Assembly: GCA_017505785.1 (NCBI GenBank)
Contig: JAFVOQ010000013.1
Span: 1 to 53,735 of the forward strand
Source: Clostridia bacterium
GTDB taxonomy: Bacteria; Bacillota; Clostridia; Oscillospirales; CAG-272
Direction of reading: 5' to 3'
Length of the DNA stretch: 53,735 bases
The notes under the pieces are model-generated. The model was not told where the DNA came from, searched no databases, and saw only the letters and a program-made list of their open reading frames with translations. Of this stretch, positions 26,341-34,748 are shown piece after piece. The position numbers and the translations under genes were made by a program. Position 1 is the stretch's first letter. Every line of letters starts with the position of its first letter.

Positions 26341-26785
26341 ATTCAAAACCTCCTGTTTGCCCCTCTAACGTGATGATATAGGAGGCACATTCCTTTTTCG
26401 CATCGTCTATGCTGAGATTTTCAAAATTTCCGCATTCCTTACGCGTGTTTCCAAACATGGGGCCGCTGTGGGTGAGCGTTGCACGCAGTGCCTGGAGCAA
26501 CGCCTTTTTTACCCGTTCGGGCGAGAGGCCACGGGTGAGCAGATAAAAGCCTGTTTGGCAGCCCATGGGGCCGAAATAGATCACGTTTTCACCGATCTCG
26601 CCGTTCCGCAGGTAAGTGGCAAGCATATGCTCCACGGAGTGCATGGTGCGCGTATCCATATAGCTGCCCATGTTGGGGCGGCGCGTGCGCAGGTCAAAGG
26701 TGATGATATCTCCGTCAATGCGTGAGATATACATGCCGGGTAGAATTTTGTCGTGATCTACGGTAAAGCTTGTAATTTTTTCCAT
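26330..26785 (-). CDS. luxS: S-ribosylhomocysteine lyase LuxS
   Basis: LuxS converts S-ribosylhomocysteine to homocysteine and DPD, the precursor of autoinducer-2. The 151 residues show the metal-binding HxxEH motif (MHSVEHMLA), the catalytic cysteine in FGPMGCQTGFYLL and the third metal ligand in ECGNFENLSIDDAKK. It lies 14 bp after alr and overlaps mtnN, giving an alr-luxS-mtnN unit. Confidence 0.96.
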   Translation of the reverse strand: MEKITSFTVDHDKILPGMYISRIDGDIITFDLRTRRPNMGSYMDTRTMHSVEHMLATYLRNGEIGENVIYFGPMGCQTGFYLLTRGLSPERVKKALLQALRATLTHSGPMFGNTRKECGNFENLSIDDAKKECASYIITLEGQTGGFEYAK

Positions 26786-26799
26786 AGTGCTCCTCTTTT

Positions 26800-27939
26800 T
26801 TACCTTCCGCTATCTTGCGGAGGACATTTTTTTATTCTTGGAACTCTTTGTTTGATCGAGGTAAGAATCTCGTAGGGAATGGTATCGAGTGCTGCGGCTG
26901 TGGTGGGGATATCGCCAAGCGGCTCTGTTTGATCGCCGGCCTCGGCAGGGATGCCCGTGAGGTCAAGCATCATTTGATCCATGCAGATATTGCCCGCAAC
27001 GGGGGCGAAAAACACGCCGCTTTTACACCGAACACACACCCGACCCACCGCCTCCCTAAAGCGGCGCGCAATGCCGTCGCCATAGCCGATCGAAACAGTG
27101 CCAAGCCTTGAGGGACGTGCTGTAACAAAGGTGCCGCCGTAGCCAACGGGTGTGCCCGTCGGCACCTCGTGAATTTGAACAATGGGCGCGGTTAGCGTCA
27201 GTGCCGGCGTTAGCCCAAGGGTGCATGGCACAGGTGCAATGCCGTAGAGTGCAAGCCCCACGCGTGCGCCGTCAAGCACCGCCTCGGGCAAACATAAAAG
27301 GGCGGCGGATGCGGCGGCATGGGCAAACAGCGAAAATCCGCGCGCCGACAGTGCTTGCCGACAGTGCAAAAATCGAGAAAGCGCGGCACGTGTGGCGGGT
27401 AAATCGGTATCAGCCGAGGGGAAATGCGTATAAATGCCCCAAGGCGCAAGATTTTGCTGTGCCGCGGCCGCGGCGATCTGATCCACGCACTGTGGAGAAA
27501 ACCCAAGGCGGCACATGCCGCTATCGATTTTGAGGTGTGTTTTTACAAAAACCCCAAAAACGGTGGCGTTTTTTGAAAGCTCCAGTGCGTATTCGCTTGA
27601 AAAAACAGTTTGCGTGAGGTCGTATCGTGCAAGGTCAGCCGCGCGGCGGGGTGGGGTGTAGCCAAGGATCAGAATGTCGGCATCGGGGGCAAGCAGGCGC
27701 ACCTCAATGGCTTCCTCTAACGTGGCAACGGCAAAGAAATCGCAGCCTGCGCGAGAAAATGCGGGAACTGCCTGTGCTGTGCCGTGCCCGTACGCGTTTG
27801 CCTTAACGACCGCGATCGTGCGTGGCGGCTTTGCGCCGGTTACCGCGCGTGCGGCGTAGGTATGTAATGAAATGAAGTTTGCCGCCAGAGCCGCAACGTC
27901 GATCTTAGCGAGTGCGCGCGGATCTTGAAAGTAAGACAT
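26800..27939 (-). CDS. alr: Alanine racemase
   Basis: This PLP enzyme makes D-alanine for peptidoglycan. The cofactor lysine is in AVVKANAYGHG (Lys46), and the opposite catalytic tyrosine region is SIGYGDGIARR. The length of 379 residues is usual. The ATG at 27939 has AAAGGAGG five bases before it. It begins the alr-luxS-mtnN unit; the promoter at 27953-27981 lies so close that the transcript would start in or just before the ribosome site. Confidence 0.95.
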   Translation of the reverse strand: MSYFQDPRALAKIDVAALAANFISLHTYAARAVTGAKPPRTIAVVKANAYGHGTAQAVPAFSRAGCDFFAVATLEEAIEVRLLAPDADILILGYTPPRRAADLARYDLTQTVFSSEYALELSKNATVFGVFVKTHLKIDSGMCRLGFSPQCVDQIAAAAAQQNLAPWGIYTHFPSADTDLPATRAALSRFLHCRQALSARGFSLFAHAAASAALLCLPEAVLDGARVGLALYGIAPVPCTLGLTPALTLTAPIVQIHEVPTGTPVGYGGTFVTARPSRLGTVSIGYGDGIARRFREAVGRVCVRCKSGVFFAPVAGNICMDQMMLDLTGIPAEAGDQTEPLGDIPTTAAALDTIPYEILTSIKQRVPRIKKCPPQDSGR

Positions 27940-27952
27940 GTCTGCCTCCTTT

Positions 27953-27981
27953 ATGATAGCACAATTTTAGCCCTATGACAA
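27953..27981 (-). promoter_or_regulatory. alr promoter
   Basis: Minus strand: TTGTCA (27981-27976), 17 bases, TATCAT (27958-27953), only 13 bases from the alr ATG. Confidence 0.6.
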
Positions 27982-28052
27982 GTAATCAGTCGCATTTTTC
28001 CGCAATTTTACACATAGATATAAAAAAAGAAAAGGAAAAGAGGATGATTGTG

Positions 28053-28538
28053 ATGAAAAGAATTTTATCGGTATTTGCTTTGCTTGCGCTGGTTGTTTTT
28101 TCGGGGTGCGCTACGCCAAACAGTGATTTTTTTGATGCCTTTCGTGAGGGGTACGTCGCGGAGGTGGAGGGCACGCTTTACGGCATGCCCTTTTCGGCAA
28201 AGATCGAAATGGGGCAACAGGGGCAGGACGTATGCGCGCCTGCTACGATCACATTTTATGCACCTGCGGAAATTTCGGGCACTGTTATTGCGCGCGCGGC
28301 AAACGGTGCGATCACGCTGACAAGCGGCGGCGCATCAACGGGGGATATGGGTGGCGTTGGCGCGGCACTTTTTTCGCTTTTTCCTACAGACGGGAGTGTA
28401 TATGAAACAAAAACGACCGAGCAGGGGCGCACACGCTTGATCTGCGAGGGCTTTGAATTGGAGTTTTTGTCTGACGGAACGCCCTATTCCGTAAAAACAG
28501 GCGACGTTTCTGCAACGGTTGTGCGGTGGAGCGCATGA
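28053..28538 (+). CDS. Hypothetical lipoprotein
   Basis: MKRILSVFALLALVVFSGC is a lipoprotein signal peptide with the cysteine at the end of the lipobox, so the mature protein is anchored outside the cytoplasmic membrane. The remaining ~142 residues are beta-rich (GYVAEVEGTLYGMPFSAKIE, TARANGAITLTSGG type) and I know no family for them. AAAGAGG lies before the ATG at 28053; another ATG at 28044 is also possible. It stands alone between alr and mutY with a terminator behind. Confidence 0.75.
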   Translation: MKRILSVFALLALVVFSGCATPNSDFFDAFREGYVAEVEGTLYGMPFSAKIEMGQQGQDVCAPATITFYAPAEISGTVIARAANGAITLTSGGASTGDMGGVGAALFSLFPTDGSVYETKTTEQGRTRLICEGFELEFLSDGTPYSVKTGDVSATVVRWSA

Positions 28539-28621
28539 AGGGTTGTAATAAATATTTAAAAGCAAAAACCTGTTTTTGATTAATTCAATGCAACCGTATT
28601 GGGGCTAATCTCTTAAATAAC

Positions 28622-28670
28622 AAAAAAAGAGAGAACAAATCGGGAAACCCGAAACGTTCTCTCTTTTTTT
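28622..28670. terminator. Bidirectional terminator between lipoprotein and mutY
   Basis: AAAAAAAGAGAGAAC and GTTCTCTCTTTTTTT form a perfect stem with a second stem (TCGGG/CCCGA) in the loop. It serves both converging genes. Confidence 0.9.
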
Positions 28671-28693
28671 GGGGGATAGTGATGCTTTACTGT

Positions 28694-29740
28694 TTACATA
28701 AAGGCGCGGTAGGCGCGGTAGGCGGAGGGGAGCGCGAAGACCTTGTCGATCTTCTCGCGCGGCGCAAGGAACAGCTCCTGTGGCAGCAGCCCTGCGCTTG
28801 CATCGTCAAGCAGCACCTCAAACCCCGTCATGTGCCATTCAAGGTGGGTGAAGATATGCTTTGCTGCTTCTAAAGGGGTGATGCGAAGCACAGAAATGCC
28901 AAGCGCGGCAAGCTCGCTCTCAACCTCCTTGGCGGTGCGATTGCCCGAAAGACAGTAGGGCTCGTAGAGCCCGGATAAAAGCCCTTCGTCGGGGCGGCGG
29001 CGGAGCGCAATGCGGTCGCCAACGCGCAAAATCAGCACCGTTCGTGCCTCTATTTTGCGTGCCGCAGGTTTTTTGCGTACGGGCAGTGACGCTTCGAGGC
29101 CGTTTTGGTGTGCCGCGCAAGAGCTTTTTAATGGGCATTTCTCACACCGTGGTGCGCCGTTTGGCAGGCAAACCGTAGCCCCCAGCTCGATCAGTGCTTG
29201 GTTGAGCGTGGCAGTCGGATGCTTTTTTACCTCCGCCGCTACTGCCGCCGTCAGTTCTTTTTTGGCAAGAGAGGAAAGCACGTCCCTTTGGTAGCAAAGC
29301 AGGCGTGCCGCCACGCGCAAGACGTTGCCGTCAACGGCAGGGTAGGGGAGATCAAAGGCAAAGGAGGCAATGGCACCTGCCGTGTATTCTCCGATGCCGC
29401 AAAGCGACAAAATGTCCTCAAACGTGGCAGGAAATTCGCCACCGTGCTGCTCCATTACGGTGCGTGCCGCTTTTTGCATATTGCGCACGCGGCTGTAATA
29501 GCCAAGTCCCTCCCAAAGCTTTAAAAGCTGGGCCTCGGGGGCGGCGGCAAGTGCCGAAATGCTTGGTAACGTGTCAAGAAAACGTGCATAATAGGGCAAA
29601 ACGGCCTCCACGCGCGTTTGCTGAAGCATGATTTCCGATACCCAAATGCGGTAGGGGTCGCGCGTGTGCCGCCACGGCAGGTCACGTGCGTTTTTTTCGT
29701 ACCACGGTAAAAGTGGTGAGAGATCGGGTAAATGTAACAC
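28694..29740 (-). CDS. mutY: A/G-specific adenine glycosylase
   Basis: MutY removes adenine opposite 8-oxoguanine. The 348 residues show the catalytic glutamate in WVSEIMLQQTRV, the helix-hairpin-helix LCGIGEYTAGAIASFAF, and VDGNVLRVAARL with the catalytic Asp. The [4Fe-4S] loop is CLPNGAPRCEKCPLKSSC, with seven residues between the first two cysteines (usually six). A NUDIX-like C-terminal domain recognises the oxidised base. The start is GTG at 29740 after AAAGGAG. Confidence 0.95.
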   Translation of the reverse strand: MLHLPDLSPLLPWYEKNARDLPWRHTRDPYRIWVSEIMLQQTRVEAVLPYYARFLDTLPSISALAAAPEAQLLKLWEGLGYYSRVRNMQKAARTVMEQHGGEFPATFEDILSLCGIGEYTAGAIASFAFDLPYPAVDGNVLRVAARLLCYQRDVLSSLAKKELTAAVAAEVKKHPTATLNQALIELGATVCLPNGAPRCEKCPLKSSCAAHQNGLEASLPVRKKPAARKIEARTVLILRVGDRIALRRRPDEGLLSGLYEPYCLSGNRTAKEVESELAALGISVLRITPLEAAKHIFTHLEWHMTGFEVLLDDASAGLLPQELFLAPREKIDKVFALPSAYRAYRAFM

Positions 29741-30062
29741 CGTTTTGCTCCTTTCTTTCAGTTGTGCCTACCGTGAATCACGGGAGGAGCAAGCCCCTCC
29801 CCTACGATATAGGGTGCGTGTTGTTTTTTGCGTGTCGTGGATTTCGGACCGTCGAGGACGCCGCAACGGTTTGCGGAGCAAACCTTGACGCTCGGCATAG
29901 CCGAGGACAGCGGTCCCCACGGTACAGCGTACACCGTGCGCTTTGTTCGTGCAGCCGATAAATCCTTTTAAAAGTTTTCAGGAGGTGTAGGTGAATGCTT
30001 TTTCGCGGAGCGAAAAAGCAGAGGAAGAGGGCCCCGTTTTTCAAAAGGGGTCCCTCTTCCTC
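29741..30062. repeat. Repeat-bearing gap with sufB terminator
   Basis: No gene is seen. The stretch has GGAGGAGCAAGCCCCTCCCC and short inverted repeats around GGACCGTCGAGGACG. The hairpin GCTTTTTCGC/GCGAAAAAGC is at 29997-30019. A strong stem GAGGAAGAGGG/CCCTCTTCCTC at 30021-30062 is the terminator for the minus-strand suf genes. Confidence 0.7.
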
Positions 30063-30071
30063 CCCTGTCTT

Positions 30072-30998
30072 TCACTTCAAAAATCCGCCGATGATCTGTT
30101 CCTCGGCCTCCTTTTCGGTAAGTCCGAGGGTCATCAGCTTGATGAGCTGCTCACCTGCGATCTTGCCGATCGCCGCCTCGTGAACAAGCGAGGCATCGGG
30201 GTGGTTTGCCACGATCTCGGGCACTGCCGAAACGCTTGCCCCGTCCATGATAATAGCATCACATTCGGTGCGACCCGTGCATACGTTGTTGCCGTTGACA
30301 TGTGACACGAAAAGCTGGGTGGAGCTGTCGCGCGCTACCGAGCGCGACACCACATGCGTGTGGCAGCCCTCTCCGTTGAGATCGACCTCAAAGCGCGTTT
30401 CGGCGCGCTGTGTGCCGTGCGTCATCACCTTTTCGCGCACGATGAGCGTTGCCTTGTCGGCAAGCGTTGCTCTTGTTGTACGGTTGGTGCTGTCAATGCC
30501 CTTGATCTGCGCGGTTTCCATTTCCATGTAAGCACCCTCGGCAAGCTCTGCCACGGTTGTGGGGTTCATGGTGTTTTTACCGCTGCCGTCACCCTCGCCG
30601 TAGTGCTTTTCGATGTATTTTACACGTGCGTTTTTGCCGAGATAAAAGGCGTGGATGCCGCTGTGCTCGCTTTCACCCTTGCCGCCGTTGTGGATACCGC
30701 AGCCTGCCACGATCGTTACGTCGCAGTCCTCGCCGATGTGAAAATCATTGTAAACGAGCTCCTTCAAGCCCGATTGCGCGAGCAGGACGGGGATGTGCAG
30801 GCTCTCCTTTTTGGTGCCGGGCTTTACGTAAATATCAATGCCCTGCTTGTCGGTTTTTGCCACGATCTCAATGTTTTCGGAATTGTTTTTTCCAAACAGC
30901 TTTCCGTCAACGCGCAGCGAATAGGCACCTGCGGGGATCTCGTGTATATCTGCCACCTGCTCAAGCAGGTTCTTTTTAATGCTGTCAAGCTCTGCCAT
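30072..30998 (-). CDS. sufB: SufB/SufD-family Fe-S scaffold protein
   Basis: The 308-residue protein carries the SufBD beta-helix core (GLKELVYNDFHIGEDCDVTIVAGCGIHN, ARVKYIEKHYGEGDGS, then EVDLNGEGCHTHVVSRSVARDSS) and the C-terminal HEAAIGKIAGEQLIKLMTLGL. It is much shorter than the 450-480 residues of E. coli SufB and lacks its N-terminal domain. It pairs only with sufC, one base downstream in map order. The two-gene layout fits a minimal SMS/SufBC system, which would build clusters for the many Fe-S proteins encoded in this region. Confidence 0.88.
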   Translation of the reverse strand: MAELDSIKKNLLEQVADIHEIPAGAYSLRVDGKLFGKNNSENIEIVAKTDKQGIDIYVKPGTKKESLHIPVLLAQSGLKELVYNDFHIGEDCDVTIVAGCGIHNGGKGESEHSGIHAFYLGKNARVKYIEKHYGEGDGSGKNTMNPTTVAELAEGAYMEMETAQIKGIDSTNRTTRATLADKATLIVREKVMTHGTQRAETRFEVDLNGEGCHTHVVSRSVARDSSTQLFVSHVNGNNVCTGRTECDAIIMDGASVSAVPEIVANHPDASLVHEAAIGKIAGEQLIKLMTLGLTEKEAEEQIIGGFLK

Positions 30999-30999
30999 A

Positions 31000-31722
31000 T
31001 CAGTTTACCTCCGTAAAGCGGCAGCCCGCGGTGGTGCCGAACAGCAAGGGGAGCACCTCTTCCTTGGTCCCCTCGGCGGCGACTCTGCCGTTTGCGATCA
31101 TAATGAGCTTGTCCGCGATGTTAAGAATGCGCTCCTGGTGCGAAATGATGAGAATACTGCCGCCCCGCTTTTCGTGCATTTTTTCAAACACCTTAATGAG
31201 GTTTTGAAAGCTCCAGAGGTCGATGCCTGCCTCGGGCTCATCAAAAATAGAGAGCTTGGTGGCACGTGCGAGGATCTCGGCGATCTCGATGCGCTTGAGC
31301 TCACCCCCCGAAAGAGAGGCGTTGATCTCGCGGTTGACGTATTCCTTGGCGCAAAGCCCCACCTCGGAAAGATAGCTGCACGCGGCAGAGACCGAAAGCT
31401 TTTCGCCCGCGGCAAGGGAGATCAGATCCTTTACCGTCAGACCCTTAAAGCGTACGGGCTGCTGAAAGGCAAAGCTGATGCCGCGCTTTGCGCGCTCGGT
31501 GATCGACAGGTCTGTGATATCCTCGCCGTCAAGCAAAACGCGCCCTGAGGTGGGCGTGATGATGCCCGCAATGATCTTGGCAAGCGTGGATTTTCCGCTG
31601 CCGTTGGGGCCCGTGATCGCCACAAAGCGCTCGGAAATTTTTAAATTTATGTCGTTTAAAATTTCTGTTTTTCCACCGCTTTCGGCAGGCGCGGAAAAGC
31701 AGATGTGTTGTAATTCCAGCAT
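31000..31722 (-). CDS. sufC: Fe-S assembly ATPase SufC
   Basis: SufC is the soluble ABC-type ATPase partner of SufB. Walker A GPNGSGKSTLAK, Q-loop AFQQPVRFKGL, signature LSGGELKR, Walker B LSIFDEPEAGIDL and the switch histidine in IISHQERI are all present. I use the ATG at 31722 (240 residues), preceded by AAAGGAGC. A longer frame upstream would run through the promoter at 31754-31782. No sufS, sufU or sufD is nearby. Confidence 0.95.
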   Translation of the reverse strand: MLELQHICFSAPAESGGKTEILNDINLKISERFVAITGPNGSGKSTLAKIIAGIITPTSGRVLLDGEDITDLSITERAKRGISFAFQQPVRFKGLTVKDLISLAAGEKLSVSAACSYLSEVGLCAKEYVNREINASLSGGELKRIEIAEILARATKLSIFDEPEAGIDLWSFQNLIKVFEKMHEKRGGSILIISHQERILNIADKLIMIANGRVAAEGTKEEVLPLLFGTTAGCRFTEVN

Positions 31723-31753
31723 ATAAGCTCCTTTGGAAATTATAGTCCTTATC

Positions 31754-31782
31754 ATTATACCACAGGCGAGGGAAAAATTCAA
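31754..31782 (-). promoter_or_regulatory. sufC-sufB promoter
   Basis: Minus strand: TTGAAT (31782-31777), 17 bases, TATAAT (31759-31754). Confidence 0.8.
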
Positions 31783-31897
31783 GCAGAAACCCACATTTTT
31801 GCCTTCTTGTCACTTTCCTGTAAAAAGCACCAACTTTCTTGTTAAAATTTTGTCAAAAAAGGCAAGAAGTTTGTCGCTTTATTTGGCTCGCGCCCCC

Positions 31898-31927
31898 TTG
31901 ACGGTCAATATTTAACTGTGATATAAT
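31898..31927 (+). promoter_or_regulatory. Promoter of fumC
   Basis: TTGACG (31898-31903), 18 bases, TATAAT (31922-31927). The inverted repeat TTTAAC/GTTAAA (31911-31916 and 31934-31939) brackets the -10 region and could be an operator. I do not recognise it as a Rex or FNR site. Confidence 0.65.
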
Positions 31928-31992
31928 ATGTAATGTTAAATTTATAACACATAAGCTCGCGTGCGCGAGAACAGCTTAGGAGGAATATAAAA

Positions 31993-33369
31993 ATGGAATA
32001 TCGTATTGAGCACGACTCCATGGGTGAGGTCAAGGTACCCGCTGACCGTTACTGGGCGGCACAGACCGAGCGCAGTCATCAGAACTTTCCGATCGGCGTG
32101 GGGATCGAAACCATGCCCCGTGAGATCACCAAGGCGTTTGGTGTGCTGAAAAAGGCGGCGGCGATCGCCAACCATGCGCTGAAGCCCGAAAAGATGACCG
32201 CGGAAAAGCTTGCCGCTATCGAGGTGGCGTGCGACGAGGTGATGTCGGGAGCACTGAACGACCATTTTCCGCTTGTTGTATGGCAAACGGGATCGGGCAC
32301 GCAATCAAACATGAACGCAAATGAGGTCATTGCAAACCGCGCAAACGAGATAGCGGGTAAAAAGCTCTGCCACCCCAATGACGATATCAATATGAGCCAG
32401 TCCTCAAACGACACCTTCCCCACGGCGATGCACATCGCGGCGGTTGCGGCGATCGAGGATAAGCTTTTCCCTGCGATCGATCTGCTGGTGGATACCTTGT
32501 GCCGCCTTGAAAAGGAGAACGAGGGGATCGTAAAGAGTGGCAGAACGCACTTGCAGGATGCAACGCCGATCACCTTCTCACAGGAGATCTCGGGCTGGCG
32601 TTCAAGCCTTGAGCGCGACAGGGACCTGCTTGCGGCATCTCTGCCTGCCCTTAAGGAGCTGGCACTTGGCGGCACTGCCGTCGGCACGGGCCTCAATACG
32701 CCTGCGGGCTTTGACGTAAAGGTTGCCGAGGCAGTTTCGGCGATCACCGGTAAGGATTTTAAGACCGCTGCAAACAAGTTCCATGCGCTCACCTCAAAGG
32801 ACGAGCTGGTGTTTGCTCACGGTGCCATTAAGGCACTTGCCTGCGACATGATGAAGATCGCAAACGACGTGCGCTGGCTTGCTTCCGGTCCGCGCCTGGG
32901 GCTCGGCGAGATCCGTATTCCCGAAAACGAGCCCGGCTCCTCTATCATGCCCGGTAAGGTAAATCCCACCCAGTGTGAGGCAGTGACCATGGTTGCCGTA
33001 CAGGTTATGGGTAACGACGTGGCAGTTGGCATGGCGGCTTCGCAGGGCAACTTTGAGTTAAACGTCTTCATGCCGGTGTGCATCTACAATTTCCTGCAAT
33101 CGGCGCGCCTGCTTGCCGAGGCGATCGTTTCCTTTAACAACAACTGTGCCGTAGGTATTGTTGCCAACAAGGAAAAAATGCACGGCAATCTCCACAACTC
33201 GCTGATGCTGGTAACGGCACTGAACCCCTACATCGGTTACGAGAATGCCGCAAAGACCGCCAAGAAGGCATACAAGGAGAACATTTCTCTGAAGGAAGCG
33301 TGCGTGGCACTCGGCTTCCTCACCGCTGAAAAATTTGATGAGGTCTTCCACCCCGAGCAAATGGTTTGA
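31993..33369 (+). CDS. fumC: Class II fumarate hydratase
   Basis: FumC interconverts malate and fumarate without an Fe-S cluster. The 458 residues show the three conserved regions of the fumarase/aspartase family: [29 protein letters not shown] and [16 protein letters not shown] with the catalytic serine. GTGLNT fits FumC better than aspartase, though AspA cannot be fully excluded by eye. AGGAGG precedes the ATG. It lies 173 bp before the hdr-flx-frd run, so it can supply fumarate to the downstream fumarate reductase. Confidence 0.93.
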   Translation: MEYRIEHDSMGEVKVPADRYWAAQTERSHQNFPIGVGIETMPREITKAFGVLKKAAAIANHALKPEKMTAEKLAAIEVACDEVMSGALNDHFPLVVWQTGSGTQSNMNANEVIANRANEIAGKKLCHPNDDINMSQSSNDTFPTAMHIAAVAAIEDKLFPAIDLLVDTLCRLEKENEGIVKSGRTHLQDATPITFSQEISGWRSSLERDRDLLAASLPALKELALGGTAVGTGLNTPAGFDVKVAEAVSAITGKDFKTAANKFHALTSKDELVFAHGAIKALACDMMKIANDVRWLASGPRLGLGEIRIPENEPGSSIMPGKVNPTQCEAVTMVAVQVMGNDVAVGMAASQGNFELNVFMPVCIYNFLQSARLLAEAIVSFNNNCAVGIVANKEKMHGNLHNSLMLVTALNPYIGYENAAKTAKKAYKENISLKEACVALGFLTAEKFDEVFHPEQMV

Positions 33370-33542
33370 TCACGCACACGTTTCGCTTCCCGTGTGTGCT
33401 TGCGCGCGACGGCACACGGTTTGTGTACGCCTTGCCTTGCGCGATCACAAACGGTGCATCAAAAATTGCACGTGATCTGATAGCAGTTTGTTAAAACAAC
33501 TGCTCCCACAAGTTACTGAAAATACAAGAAGGGAACATACAA
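33370..33542 (+). other. Gap between fumC and hdrB with two hairpins
   Basis: GTGCA-N8-TGCAC (33453-33471 region) and AGCAGTT/AACTGCT (33484-33505) are small inverted repeats. I see no convincing promoter or U-tract, so transcription from fumC may continue into hdrB. The hdrB ribosome site is weak (GAAGGGA). Confidence 0.4.
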
Positions 33543-34325
33543 ATGAAATTCAGTTATTATCCCGGCTGTACGCTGAAAACCAAGGCAAAGGACCTTGACA
33601 GATATGCACGCGCATCCTGTGTGGCACTTGGCGTAGACCTTGCCGAGCTGCCCGAATGGCAGTGCTGCGGTGCCGTATACCCCATGGCAAAGGATGAGAT
33701 CGCAACCAAGCTCTCCTCGGTGCGCGCGCTCGCGAGTGCACGCGACCTTGGCACTGACCTTGTTACGCTCTGCTCTGCTTGCCATAACGTGATCAAGCAG
33801 GTCAACAACGACATGAAGACCGATGCCGATATCGCGCTTCGCGCCAACAATTACTTAAAGCTTGACACACCCTATAAGGGTGAGGCGAACGTGCTGCATT
33901 TCCTTGAGATGCTGCGCGACCGCGTTGGGTTTGACGCACTAAAGGAAAAGGTGACCAACCCCTTAACGGGCCGCAAGATCGGTGCGTATTACGGCTGCTT
34001 GCTGCTGCGCCCCTCTAAGGTCATGGCAATGGACGACGCCGAAAATCCCACGATCATTGAGGATTTCATCCGCGCCATTGGTGCCACGCCCGTGGTGTAC
34101 GGCATGAGAAACGAGTGCTGCGGCGGCTACGTTACACTTGAAAATAAGGCAAGTGCCGTTAAGCGCAGCAGTGCTGTGCTGGAAAGTGCGAAAGCCAAGG
34201 GTGCTGACACCGTGGTAACGGCCTGCCCGCTTTGCCTTTACAACCTGCAGAAAAACGGCGGCGACGCAGGTGTTGACGTTGTATACTTCACCGAGCTGCT
34301 TGCCGAAGCACTTGGCGTAAAATAA
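33543..34325 (+). CDS. hdrB: Heterodisulfide reductase subunit B-like protein
   Basis: The 260-residue protein holds two complete CCG domains, which in HdrB bind noncubane [4Fe-4S] clusters. The ligands are Cys9, Cys41-Cys42, Cys77/Cys80, and Cys152, Cys192-Cys193, Cys228/Cys231. In methanogens this is the site of CoM-S-S-CoB reduction. A Clostridium makes neither coenzyme, so here the subunit must reduce another partner, plausibly the fumarate reductase encoded at the end of the operon. It is soluble with no membrane helix. It is first of a nine-gene run. Confidence 0.93.
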   Translation: MKFSYYPGCTLKTKAKDLDRYARASCVALGVDLAELPEWQCCGAVYPMAKDEIATKLSSVRALASARDLGTDLVTLCSACHNVIKQVNNDMKTDADIALRANNYLKLDTPYKGEANVLHFLEMLRDRVGFDALKEKVTNPLTGRKIGAYYGCLLLRPSKVMAMDDAENPTIIEDFIRAIGATPVVYGMRNECCGGYVTLENKASAVKRSSAVLESAKAKGADTVVTACPLCLYNLQKNGGDAGVDVVYFTELLAEALGVK

Positions 34326-34337
34326 GGAGGGTCACAG

Positions 34338-34733
34338 ATGAGCCACGATAAAAAGCAAGCTGCCCTTGACGAGATCCTTCGCTCGTCGGGCGTTGACGTG
34401 CGCAAGTGCATGCGTTGCGGCAAATGCACCGCGACCTGCCCTGCGTTTGATGAAATGGAGTATCACCCCCACCAGTTTGTTTACATGGTGGAAAAGGGCG
34501 AGATCGAGAAGCTCGCGGCATCGCCTTCGATCTTCAAGTGCCTTTCCTGCTTTGCCTGCATGGAGCGTTGCCCCCGTCAGGTAGAGCCCGCGAAGCTTAT
34601 CGAGGCGGTACGCCTTTCGGTGATCAGAGAAAAGGGCGCAAACCACTTAAAGCCCGAGCAAGTTCCGGCACTCCTTGATGAGGACCTGCCTCAGCAGGCG
34701 ATCACAAGTGCCTTCCGTAAATACAGCAAGTAA
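34338..34733 (+). CDS. hdrC: Heterodisulfide reductase subunit C-like protein
   Basis: A 131-residue ferredoxin-type protein with two [4Fe-4S] motifs: CMRCGKCTATC (Cys24, 27, 30, 34) and CLSCFACMERC (Cys68, 71, 74, 78). HdrC wires electrons from HdrA to HdrB. The spacing of 12 bp from hdrB and 15 bp to hdrA and good ribosome sites (AAGGAGG) show one operon. Confidence 0.94.
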   Translation: MSHDKKQAALDEILRSSGVDVRKCMRCGKCTATCPAFDEMEYHPHQFVYMVEKGEIEKLAASPSIFKCLSCFACMERCPRQVEPAKLIEAVRLSVIREKGANHLKPEQVPALLDEDLPQQAITSAFRKYSK

Positions 34734-34748
34734 GGAGGAGAAAAGAAG

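Noticed and set aside
31723..31794. Longer SufC start
   Set aside because: It would run through the promoter at 31754-31782, and the ATG at 31722 has AAAGGAGC.
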